From NCBI GenBank assembly GCA_951799445.1, contig OX637293.1:1364001-1428000 (forward strand): a stretch of 64,000 nucleotides of DNA. The letters are read 5' to 3'. The translations under genes were made by a program, and so were the position numbers. The notes beneath the pieces were generated by a model, which worked only from the letters and a program-made list of their open reading frames with translations, searched no databases and was not told the origin of the DNA. Shown here one piece after another: positions 24,290 to 34,348 of this stretch (the first letter of the stretch is position 1; each line of letters opens with the position of its first letter). This DNA is from Pseudisothecium myosuroides (taxonomy: Eukaryota > Streptophyta > Bryopsida > Hypnales > Lembophyllaceae).

Positions 24290-25253
24290 CCTCCAAAGTT
24301 CTTTGACTATTTTTCACAAAAAGTGTTCAAAATTGCCATGTTCTAGCGCATTGAATGTAACTGAAATACTATAACATTTTTCAACATTTCAACTACAAAA
24401 ATTTGTGGAAAAAATTTCAAACTATTTGATGGAGTAGATTGCAAGATTATAATGTTTGAAGTTAGAAGAAAAGAAACTTTGGGTCCTGCCCTACAAGGTC
24501 AACATAGTTAGACTCTCGACTTTGTAGATGAGGCAATATCCAATTCTGAAAACTCAAACAATTGGGTAGATAGTTATATTAGTTACTTCCATGCCAATTT
24601 TCAAAGATAATGGAGGTGTCTAACATGCACAAAAAATATCTTGCATTGAAAAGAAGTCCTATAAAAAAAAAGAAACTACATAATTAAGATTTCAAATTTT
24701 TTTGGAGAGCTCATATTCTTGAAGAATCAAAATCCATCTCGTCAACACAAATATTTCCTTCTCCAAATCAAATAAAAGATGTTTTTAAGTTAAAAATCGT
24801 ATGAATTACACTAGAATTTGAGCTAATGGTCTTAAATTATTTTAAAATTGCCATCTTTAATGCATAGAGTAAAAAGTAGGGAAAATTTATTTTTTCTTAA
24901 GAATTGTATACATCATCGACCTATACTTCAATGAAGACGCGTGGAAAAAATTTCAACCCATTTTGACTCAATGAATTGCAAGATATAAGCATTTAAAGTT
25001 AATAGAAAAATATTCACAAATTGCCCCACTACTTGCCCTCTCTATTAGCACACTACCCAAGCTGAGCATAAACTCTTTTGAGCCCTATAAACTTTGATCC
25101 GGGCAGTTGGTTGGAAAAAAAAATCATATTTTCACAAAGCTAATTCAAGCAAGCATCTTTAGTAAGTTACATTTTCATCTGTTCAAAAATAACTTTGTAT
25201 GAATCTACTCAAACCTTTAAGAAGCTCTATGGAAGCTTATTGTCCTTTGAGGG
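24290..25253. mobile_element. Diverged TTAA-type element(s), 0.96 kb
   Basis: The right end reads CCTTTGAGGG followed by TTAA (25254-25257); the left end reads TCAA then CCTCCAAAG, a decayed TTAA-CCNC end. The interior carries two partial copies of the start of the 0.9-kb family (compare 60101-60330): 'gtggaaaaaatttcaaac' and 'attgcaagattataatgtttga' near 24400, then 'gtggaaaaaatttcaaccca' and 'attgcaagatataagcattt' near 24940. It thus looks like one element with a second copy inside it or beside it. Non-coding. Confidence 0.5.
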
Positions 25254-27715
25254 TTAAACTTCTCATTTCAATATATGAATGGTAGTGTTAGGTTGGACTG
25301 TCTTCAAAAAGTTATTTACATTGAGTTTTCTACAAAACTTATTAAAATTCAATCTATGTATACTAGGAGATGCAATTTATAGAATAAATATAAAGCAATT
25401 GATCTAGCTAGTTATCCTTCCATTTCTTATGGCAAAATATTAAGGATCAATTTTAGAAATCTAAATTAATATCTGTTGAAATTATTGACTTGTTGTAGGC
25501 CAGACATTGAAATTCCAAGAATATAAATAGAAGTGATCATAGTACAATTAATCCCATTATTGAATCCAATTTTTTTTGAATGAATTACTTGAGTTTTCCC
25601 ATTTTATTATGAACTGTTTTTATAACAATAATAATTAAGTAATAAAGACTATATGACTTCATTTGGCTTTAAAAAATTAAAAAATTTCAAATTAATATAT
25701 GCTTAAAATTAAAATGTTTTATATTTTTAAATATAATTTAATAAATTAATTTTAAAATTTACAAATTAAATTTTTATAAAATTTAGAAATTTAATATATC
25801 ATCTAAAGTTTTTCAAATTTATTAGTTTAACAATTATAATTTAAAAATTTAGAAGTATTAAAAACTAAATATTTTTTTTTTTGAAATTTGGGGATTTCAA
25901 AATTTGAAGGCTTAATTTCTTTCGCATTTTAAAATTTCATGATTTTAACTTTTAGATTGATTATAAGCTTTACAATGGAATTAATGTAGCATCAATATCA
26001 ATCCTTCTATCTATGCAATACATTTTTTTTTTTTACCTATTTCCATAACTTTAATACAATTTTTGCAAGGTGATCCTTAGCATCATTAATAATTTAGTCA
26101 AATATAAAGTATTCAATAGGAAAAAAAAAATATTTATTTAAAAAAATTAAAATTTATTTTGTATTTACAAATTGAAATATTAAAACTAAAATACAATATC
26201 ATATTTACCAATCAACAAGTTAAAATTTTAGAAATAATTCTTGAAGTGGTCTATTATTATGTAGGTACTAATCCTTGCAATTGTATGTGGTTACATTGAG
26301 GTGCATGACTTTTGGAATTTAGATCAAATGAATTTCCAAATTTGTGAAATTTCTACTAAATTTGTTAGTAATCAATACATACAAATTATTTACTTGCTCT
26401 TATTTTAATACTGATTATCTTCTCTCCATACTAATACACTAATAATGATATTTAGAGTTGGTAACATTGATTATGAAAACTAACACTAATTGTCCATAAT
26501 TCTAACAAAGTTACCAATGTCAAGTAGCAACTAGACACTTGATTGGAAGTTTATGAATAATGTCGCCTGTAAATATGTTTTGCAACTAGCTAAGCAACAA
26601 TATTAGGTGACCAACTTTAAATGCCATTATTTTTAGTGTAATATGATGTAGAGAACAACCTCAATATTTATTAGATTTGGATAATTATCATGCTCAAGAA
26701 ATTGTTCAAGGTTCTGATTACAAAACTGAAAAATACTTTTGACGTCTTTGGCGATAAGAACCATTTGGAGATGCAAGGCATTCAATTTTCCATTGAGTAA
26801 GTATATTGCAAATAGTGTTTTGAAACTAGCCTACTCCATAGATCATTTTTCCCATTTCTTATATAACAATTTGATACAATTACAAGGTTGCAAAGTTTTA
26901 TAGAGGAAGTGTTATAGCTTCAACCTTCCTTTGAGTTTTGGGCTTTGTGTTGGTTGCTAGTTTTCTTGGTGTCCCAATTTATCTTTTGCATTCTAGTGTG
27001 TGCAATGGGCCACTTGTTGCATTTAGTCCACGTCGTCCCATTTTTACAGCTTCTCTTTATCTTTCTTCAGGTTGATAGAACCTTCTCTCTCCCTTCCAAA
27101 ATTACTATCTATCGTTCATTCTACAATTTAATCACACCTCCATTGAAACACTTGCGATTTGCTATAAGATTTCTCATTCAAATTTTGGATTAAAAGTAAC
27201 TCTCTTTTAAAAAAATCCTAATTGTGCAATGCAAACCTTTAGTGTACTACCAAAGCATATCAAACAAATTGCAAATGTTTTGCGCACATTTAAACCTCCT
27301 TATTATCACCTTCTCTAATAAGTGTTCAATCAACAATTACGTAGGCATGGTGGTACTCGAAAAGTCACAGTATGTTTTAGTTTCTAACTAGTCTATATCC
27401 TTCATTAATTACAATTAAACCAATTATTTCTCTAAACGACATTTGAATTCTTGTTCAATTTTTTGCATTTTGAAATGACAAAAAGTCATAGTTGCATACA
27501 ATCTTGTAGGTTCCTTATCAAAATTAGAACATTGGTCCTATTTTAGAGATTTCAAGACCAAACCAAGAATTAAAGGTATTTTTGTACCTTCATCCATATA
27601 TAGTTGCTATGACATGCTAACCTTGAATCCCTCATATTTTTTTTTGACTTGAGTTGCTATGCATTTATCCAATCCTATTGGACATTAGAGAAAATCTAGG
27701 GACTCTAGAGGGTTG
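25254..27715. other. Gene-free, very AT-rich stretch
   Basis: No gene can be supported. The part around 25620-26220 is extremely AT-rich, with long runs of 'aaatttaaa' type. The open frame at 26945-27193 (plus strand) is hydrophobic but matches nothing I recognise. Confidence 0.5.
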
Positions 27716-27718
27716 CTC

Positions 27719-28052
27719 CACAGCCCTCCGAGGGACCTTGAAATTTATTTATTTTTGGCAAAAAAATTAGTTTTTTTCCTATTTCTATGCAGCAAAAACT
27801 GCAGCGACAGTGGCGCAGGAACCGAAATTTACGAGTAAATTAATTAATTAATTAATTTAAAAAATAATAATTTAATCTTAAAAAAATTATTAAAATTTAA
27901 TTTAATTTAAAAAATAAATAAATAAATAAATTCTAACCGTTTTGGCGAGCAGTCAGCCAAGTTGACTACTCACTGCAGGACAGTTTGGAGTGACAGGCCA
28001 AGCATTTTAATAGCTCGGCTTGTCACTCCGGAATAGCCCTCCGGAGGGCTGG
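27719..28052. mobile_element. Possible small inverted-repeat element with CCAGCCCTCCG ends
   Basis: The left end 'CACAGCCCTCCGAGGG' and the reverse complement of the right end, 'CCAGCCCTCCGGAGGG', match over about 15 bases. The middle holds (AATT)n and (AAAT)n runs and a second inverted repeat, 'ttggagtgacaggccaagc' against 'gctcggcttgtcactcc'. No clear target duplication is visible. The right tip is itself a short palindrome, which weakens the call. Confidence 0.4.
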
Positions 28053-30203
28053 TTTTTTTTCTAATGATGCATTCGTCTGCAACTGGCAAATCGAGTGAAA
28101 CAACAAAAACACAACATGACTTTGAAACAACTCCAATAGCTGAAGATTAGTTTGCCGGCTCATTCAGGGGACACACTTTACATGCAGTGAGGATCCAGCT
28201 GCGAGGAAGAGGAGTGATCCAGCTCACCCACGAAACAGAGCAACAGTAAGAGGACGACGGCGACGGCGCAAACCAACGAAGACAAGCTTCCCCTAATCGA
28301 CGTTCACCGATCTACGTCGCTCAGATCTGCCATCTGGGGTCGTTAGTCAGAACGTCTAGCTAGCGATGAAATGAAACAGGAGAAAAGCAGCCAACATGCT
28401 CCCACAAAAGCTAGAAACACAAGCTAGTGACCATAGTCTGGATCTCACTTGGAACGAAACGACGGAAAAGAACACCGACACATGCAGACATGGTACCGAA
28501 CTCCTGACATCCAAATCTCAAGATCCCAATCCAACAAGCCACCTTTGCGGAATGGTACAGAAAAACTGGCTAGGAAGAGAAGCTTTTTCAATGAACCAGG
28601 ACACAACCCGAGGAGTGTGAACTTACAATGCTATCTGAGTAAGTTCCCAGCTAGATGCCGACAGTACGTGGTAGCTAGCGACGGCGATGCAGGAGAGTTT
28701 GCAGGAACGGTGAGAGCTTGAACATGCGCGTGGAGATGATCGGACGATGTAGCTTCGGAGGTGCAAAAGCTTGATGAAAATCTGGAAGGCAGAAACACCC
28801 AGAGTGGGAAGCGAAGGATACTAATTGCAGAGTTCGGCAAAGGAGAGAGCGCCAAAGCCAGTGTGAAGGAGCCAGTCATTTGGCAATAATGATAGCATAA
28901 CATTGTAAAGCCAGGGAATGGTCCATGGGAAGGTAAGGTGAACCAGACTAATACCACCACTTTTCTCAATTCCGCCCTCATGTACCCACGGGGCGCATTT
29001 TATAGGAGAAATGTACACCAAAGGTACATGAGGGCGGAGTGGTGGTAATGGGCTGAGGAACCAAAGGTACATGAGGGTGAAGTGGTGGTAATGGGCTGAG
29101 GAGCCATATAAGACAATTTTGTTCACTGTAGAGGTTCCCTTCTCAATAATGCAAAAGGACCCCTGCCTCACTGGTAAACAATGCTATGAAGATAGTCTGT
29201 ACGAGGGAGTGTGGGACCTGCTTGCCTGCAGAGGTAGCCTTCCCCACGTGAAGAATACTATTCTATGGAGTCTTCGTGAGGATGAGTATCGTCTTGCAGT
29301 GCTTGGGATCCGTGCCGTGAAAATGCTTGGCCAGATTCCACAGGCTGGGTCGCACGTCAGTACAGTACCGTCAGTACTGAGGAAAAGCTTGGTCGAAGTC
29401 TTAGTTTCCTGTTGGCCATGCTGGACCACCCGTCTTTTGTTCGGGACAAAAAAACTCCAAAACAAATTCCGGTGGAGGAACGCACGAACTTAGTACTTAC
29501 CACCAGTCTTGTTTCCTGCAAGTGTTGGTTGAACCCAAAGCAGAGGATTATCTTCGTGAGGAATCCAAAGTAGTCGTAACATACAGTAATCCTCTCACAC
29601 TAAGCTCTCAGTATGAGATGGCTGCCTTACGTAGATAATTCATACACTAAGTTATGATAGTCTGTACTGCACGTAGGAGATGCTTGCGTGCAGATTCAGC
29701 CGCCGTGAAGAATAGTATTCTATGAAATCTTTGTGAGGGTGAGGGCCGTTTCCAATGCTCAAGATCCGTGCTAAATAACTTATGCAAATGTATGGCCGGC
29801 CATTTCAGGATTGGCTTACGCAGGATGGGTTGCACGTCTGTAACTTTCCGACATTAAGGTAAAGCTTGGTGAAAGGCGTTTGGAAGCAGATACTTCAAAC
29901 TAGTCTGGTGTAATTTGAGGATTATAAAACTAGGACTTTCTTTCCTTTTTCTCTTTTTTTTGACACAAATTGACATGAGCTCAATTGCAACAAGAATGGC
30001 AGCATACAACCTAACCATCAATCACGACAGGGAGAAAAACAAAAAAACCCACCCCTAGTTAGGCCTTCCATTCTTCAACTTTGCTTTGCTACATACAACT
30101 GTTGATAATTGTCAAATTCCAAGGTAATATAGTCTCTATTCTATGATACTAGTAGAGCTAGGGCTTTGTGTTGCTGCGCACAACTGTCAAAGATTTGACT
30201 TAA
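28053..30203. other. Higher-GC stretch without a recognisable gene; contains a 230-bp direct duplication
   Basis: GC content rises here relative to the flanks, as it does in the genes of this window. None of the open frames encodes a protein I recognise. Segment 29190-29420 recurs at 29655-29885, sharing 'gatagtctgtac', 'gtgaagaatactattctatg', 'gatccgtgc' and 'ggtaaagcttggt'-like strings in the same order. The first copy has an open plus-strand frame (29119-29493) that the second does not keep. Transcribed non-coding DNA, UTR or an old pseudogene are all possible. Confidence 0.45.
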
Positions 30204-30709
30204 CCCCTAAATGCCCAAGGCACCCAAATGTGGTGTCGAAGAAACTTTGAAGTTAAATAAAACCTTACCAAATTGCTATTTTTAGTAGTTTATATTTTTG
30301 AAAGATTCTTTTTGAAGTCTAATTTTAGCATCAAAAATCCAATTTTGAAAATGAATGATTATGATTTTTCTAATCAAGATTTTGTGCAAAGGTACCCATT
30401 GCAATCTTGACTTTTCATAGTGTTGAGGGCTCTTAGAAATGAGCCTCAAATAAAATTTAGATTTGACATGCAAAAAAAGGGCTCAAAGATTTTCATAGTT
30501 TTAACATCCTGATGATCAAACATTATAATCTTTCAATCCTTAAATGATATTGTTGTGTTTTCTTTTCCTATGTGATCTCTAACATGTCTAGTTTGAATTT
30601 GTACGGTTACAATTCAAAAAAAATTGATTCAACTTATCAAAATGTTGGCTTTTTATTCAATTTAGAGCAAATTCCAAGAGGCTCAAAATAGGCCTTGGGC
30701 ATTTAGGGG
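30204..30709. mobile_element. 506-bp TTAA-flanked element with perfect 18-bp terminal inverted repeats
   Basis: Both ends read CCCCTAAATGCCCAAGGC (18 of 18 identical as inverted repeats), and both sides are flanked by TTAA (30200-30203 and 30710-30713). TTAA duplication with CCC-type ends is the pattern known for piggyBac-superfamily elements. The interior is AT-rich and has no transposase, so it is non-autonomous. Perfect ends suggest it is among the younger insertions here. Confidence 0.85.
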
Positions 30710-30713
30710 TTAA

Positions 30714-32992
30714 GAAATGAGAAATATTGAATCCCAAGAAAAAAATATTCCCTTGAAAATTAATGAATTTGTCATTTAGAAAAATAGCATTTGTAAAGGA
30801 TTTTTGGATTTGCATAACAATACAAAAAACGTTATGGTACAAACTTTGAATCTTTACTGAAGATGTGGCTTGCTAGTGTTTGGATGGTCAACTTCTTGGG
30901 AACTGAATGGGAATCAAGGACCAAACTTCTTTAAGGCGTAGGTGGCATGGATCATTTGGGCTTCACACATTAACGTGGCTGTTGTAATCTTCCTTGGAAA
31001 ATCTAGTGAACCTTTGTTCAGTTGTTCCCATACAATGACCTTGTGCAACGGGAAGTCGGGTTATTCATAGGAAATGCTTGAAACGCCTGGAACACGTACT
31101 GCGTTTTAACTATTACTCTTGAGGTTCACAATGTTTCCTCCTGCGCAGAAACTAAGCCATTTTGTTGCATGGAGTTGTGCTTTGCTGCCTTGCACCCAAT
31201 TGAACCTCTCATATGTTGAGCACGTTTGTGTGATGCTCGAGGGAGATTTTAAAAATGGTCATCCACAAGGGTATCGATTATTGGACAAAGACCTGAAGAG
31301 TCAAGGGACTTGATGCAGCCATCGGTTCTTCTCGATAATTTAACGCCTGGCGGTTTATTCGAATATCACTTGCATGATTGACTGCTCATCGTGCTTATTT
31401 TTGTACTCTAGCTTCTAAGTTGTCTGATTCATACCTACAGTACCAACGGTATGTGGGCGATACGAATTTTGTTACTGCACAGCTGAGATATCCCTTCAAA
31501 TCGAATACAATCCCTTTCCAAGCTGTGCCGGTGTTCATCTGCTTGCTTACTTTCCCCATTCCTGCAATCCCTGCTTCATTGCTTGACTTGCCCTGTTTTA
31601 GCAGCTGAAAGAAAAGACATGAACTTATTCATTCAAGCCCTGGAATGTTCTGAACAGGCGATGGCATTCCTTTGGGTGTTATCCTGGGCATTTTTTTCAA
31701 GAGTAGGAATATTCGAGACCAGCATCAGGCTATATTAGGTACGTCTCTTGAGGGAGGTAGTAGTATGGTTTCTTCCTTGTTACATTATTTTCTGGTCTGT
31801 TTCTGTAAAGTTCTAATTAAATGATTCCGAAATTTGTTTTTACATGTTTTCCTGGTCATCGTCACGGTATCCTGGTACGATTTACTACAACGATGATTGC
31901 ATTTGCATGCGGGAATGACTTACTCTGTGCTGTCCTGAAGGACTTCTGAGTTCTTACTGCTGTCGCACCATCGGCACTTATAACTGACGTTGTGAAGGTT
32001 GGAATTGGTTTCCTGAGAGATCCTCTACAGCTGTTTGCTCGGAGTCTGCTTTCGATTGAAACAATGACAAGGGATGAGTTGTTTGTTGCCAGCATGTACT
32101 GTACATGTTCAGTAAGGATTCTCGGATAAAATCACTGGGCGGCTTCGTCAATCCTGGAATCAAACCTCGAACCAAGCACTGCATGCGAGGACGACCTAGA
32201 AGCAAAGCACCCAAAATTTCATCAAGCAGTATGCTAAACGAGCATCGCCTGCTACAACACTACGGAGACACAATCGACCATCCTTCAACTTTCGATATTC
32301 ATTCCTCCTTGGCACTTTAAAGATTGTATCAAGGAAGGGCATGCAAGGCTGAGCCTTGTACTGTACACTATTCAGAGTGCGAATGTCTTGAATCAGTGAG
32401 ATTCATTGGCACTTCCTCAGTTGTTTCCAGGTACGCCTGTCCCTGAAGAAAAGAGTGCATTTGACAGTCCTTTTGTCCTGCTTCCTGTTTCACCGTCTTT
32501 GAATAAGGTACTTTACTTTACACCAACATGAACGTATCTTAATCAAGTTTCATACAGGAAGGATGCCGAGGACTAAAAGTGTCAACGTGAGAAGGCAAAG
32601 GATGATTAGTTTCTCATGCTTTCTGGTCTTTATATTGTATAACGAAAAGTGAAGCTCCCGAATTGATGTGCTACTGGTCAGCGATCAGGTGGTACCGTAA
32701 GAAGTGAGAGGCAGGATTGGCACATTTTTGCATAATAAGTTTTGGCAGATGCAACAAAAGTAGAAATGTACCACGAAATTTTTATTTTTTCATTCAATTG
32801 TTTTTTGAAAAAATTATTTTCCACCAAACAAGCTCAAGTCAGTATATGGATATAAACAGTTGGCATTCATGCAATTGGGGAGGTTGTCATCTTGTTGTTT
32901 ATCAATCGGAGTGTCAATTAGCTGAGGGCACATATCAGACTACAATCTGTGGTGGTGGTCACTAATCGAACAGAGACACTTTCAACAGTCAG
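30714..32992. other. Mixed-composition stretch without a recognisable gene
   Basis: GC content from about 30850 to 32700 is near that of the genic regions, which hints at transcribed sequence. The open frames (for example 31119-31313, 31378-31608 and 32105-32320, plus strand) are short and match nothing I know. The segment could hold upstream exons, introns or a 5' UTR for the coding-like segment that ends at 33178, or a non-coding RNA. Confidence 0.4.
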
Positions 32993-33178
32993 GTATTTAT
33001 AACCAAAACGTGTCACAATGAAAAAACGAATAATATTAGAGAATTACAGAAATTGGCTGCTTTAGCTCAAATTTCTCCAGACAAAGAGTCTGCTACTCAA
33101 TGGAAGGAAAACAATGATACCGGTAGAGAATTACAGAAATTGGCTGCTTTGGCTCAAATTTCTCCGAACACAGAGTAA
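32966..33178 (+). CDS. Coding-like segment with an internal 87-bp in-frame duplication, unidentified
   Basis: The frame is open from 32966 to a TAA at 33176-33178. It encodes two copies of RELQKLAALAQISP spaced exactly 29 codons (87 bp) apart, at 33038 and 33125; the DNA copies differ mostly at few positions, and the second ends in NTE-stop. A possible acceptor, CAGTCAG, precedes 32993, and an upstream open frame in the same phase (32717-32965) is separated by one TAA, so a small intron or a broken gene are both possible. The peptide faintly recalls the N-terminal region of GatC (tRNA amidotransferase subunit C), but I cannot support that assignment. It may be the last exon of a plus-strand gene or a pseudogene fragment. 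Confidence 0.35.
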   Translation, partial: SNRDTFNSQVFITKTCHNEKTNNIRELQKLAALAQISPDKESATQWKENNDTGRELQKLAALAQISPNTE

Positions 33179-34126
33179 TCTACTCCAAGTTCTTCCCAGA
33201 TAGGGCTAAGTAGGAATTTGTCATTGTCCCTTGGAAGGAAGGACAAAATATGATACTTGGTCGATTCTCATCTCATCCTTGTTGGCGAACCTATTTGCTA
33301 CAAGGATGCAAAAACTGATTCCATAAATCTACATCTACGTAGATAAAAAATATGCTTCTATATATACCTCTGTCAGTTACAACTACACTACATTTTTTTT
33401 TCTTCTTTTCTGACACAATGGGATTAATTGTAAAACTTCCATTGCGAAAAACGGAACTTCTTCAGTGGTACAGCTAAATATGAACCTTCCTTAATCACCA
33501 AAGCCATAAACAAACTGGACAAAACTTCACTCCCGAAAGCCTGAATAGTTGTCACCACCCACATTACACATGAGTTAGGGCTCCTCCCCAAATCCGTATT
33601 CAAGCAATATCAGAATCTACTCGAGCAATGTTTTTCATCATAAAAAAAACACCTTGTTCAGGTAACTACACCTAATTGCAACACTTACCCCAAAGGCCAA
33701 ACCAGCCCCTGTATATTCTAACCTAAAACGTACACAAAATGAACACAAAAACGCAAGATCAATTTTGAGTGCACCCACAATCAACAATTTTGAATGCAGT
33801 CGAAATATTTTAATCATTCTTACAGAGTCCAAAAAATAAATGCTCAAAACGCACTAGAACAATCTGTCAATTGCATACAAGAACAACTGCCGATACTCCC
33901 TACAACATATCACAATGACCTCCTATTGAATCTCCAATGTGAACATTTTGCACACTAGGGATTCATTATGAGGTCCCCGTGTAGAAAAAGCGGCATTTCT
34001 CGAACTTTTGCCATTCTGACGAACATGGCGATTGTAGTGTAGCAATTGTACAGATATTCTAGGGTTTAGGGTTTTAGGTTTAGGGGTTAGAGTTAGGGTT
34101 CAGGGCACAATAAAGAGAACTGAGCG
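33179..34126. other. Intergenic stretch between two convergent transcription units
   Basis: No gene is recognisable. The sequence would hold the 3' flank of the minus-strand mannanase gene and of any plus-strand unit that ends at 33178. A short run of degenerate plant telomere motifs lies at 34059-34110 and is listed separately. Confidence 0.5.
34059..34110. repeat. Interstitial telomere-like repeat (degenerate TTTAGGG)
   Basis: Reads as broken units of the plant telomere repeat, such as 'ctagggtttagggtttt' and 'ttagggttcaggg'. A second cluster with two perfect units ('gggtttagggtttaggg') occurs at about 34846-34860, inside intron 4 of the mannanase gene. Both are too short and too internal to mark a chromosome end. 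Short TTTAGGG runs of this kind are also known as telo-box promoter elements and as traces of repair. Confidence 0.6.
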
Positions 34127-34348
34127 AGAACGAAGGTATACATATCTGGAACAAAACAGTCAACGCTAACTCCACACCCCACATTACTTAAAGACGTGAT
34201 TAAAGTCCATGAGCAAATTTGAAATCGAGTGTTCAGTGTTTCAGTGTTTCAGTGTTTAGTGTTCAGTGGAAAATAAAGAGGTTTAATGCTCATGCGAAGG
34301 TACACATACCTGAAACAGAAACAATCAAAGCAAGCACCCCACCGCAAA
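34127..34348 (-). repeat. Partial tandem copy of the mannanase 3' end
   Basis: Segment 34127-34232 repeats 34280-34400, sharing 'cgaaggta-acata-ctg', 'cttaaagacgtgatt' and 'gagcaaattNgaaatNgagtg'. The template includes the last about 15 codons and stop of the mannanase. Between the copies lies a small array of 'gtgtttca' units at 34235-34270. The copy lies in what should be the 3' UTR or 3' flank. Confidence 0.7.

Noticed and set aside
27840..27930. (AATT)n and (AAAT)n runs as a possible matrix-attachment or origin site
   Set aside because: Simple AT repeats of this kind are common in this AT-rich window, and nothing else supports a function.
28631..29493. Open frames of 90-124 codons on both strands near 29 kb
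   Set aside because: The plus-strand frame lies in a duplicated segment whose second copy does not keep the frame open, and no domain is recognisable.
34059..34110. Possible chromosome end from telomere-like repeats
   Set aside because: Only a few degenerate units, internal to the window and next to an intact gene.
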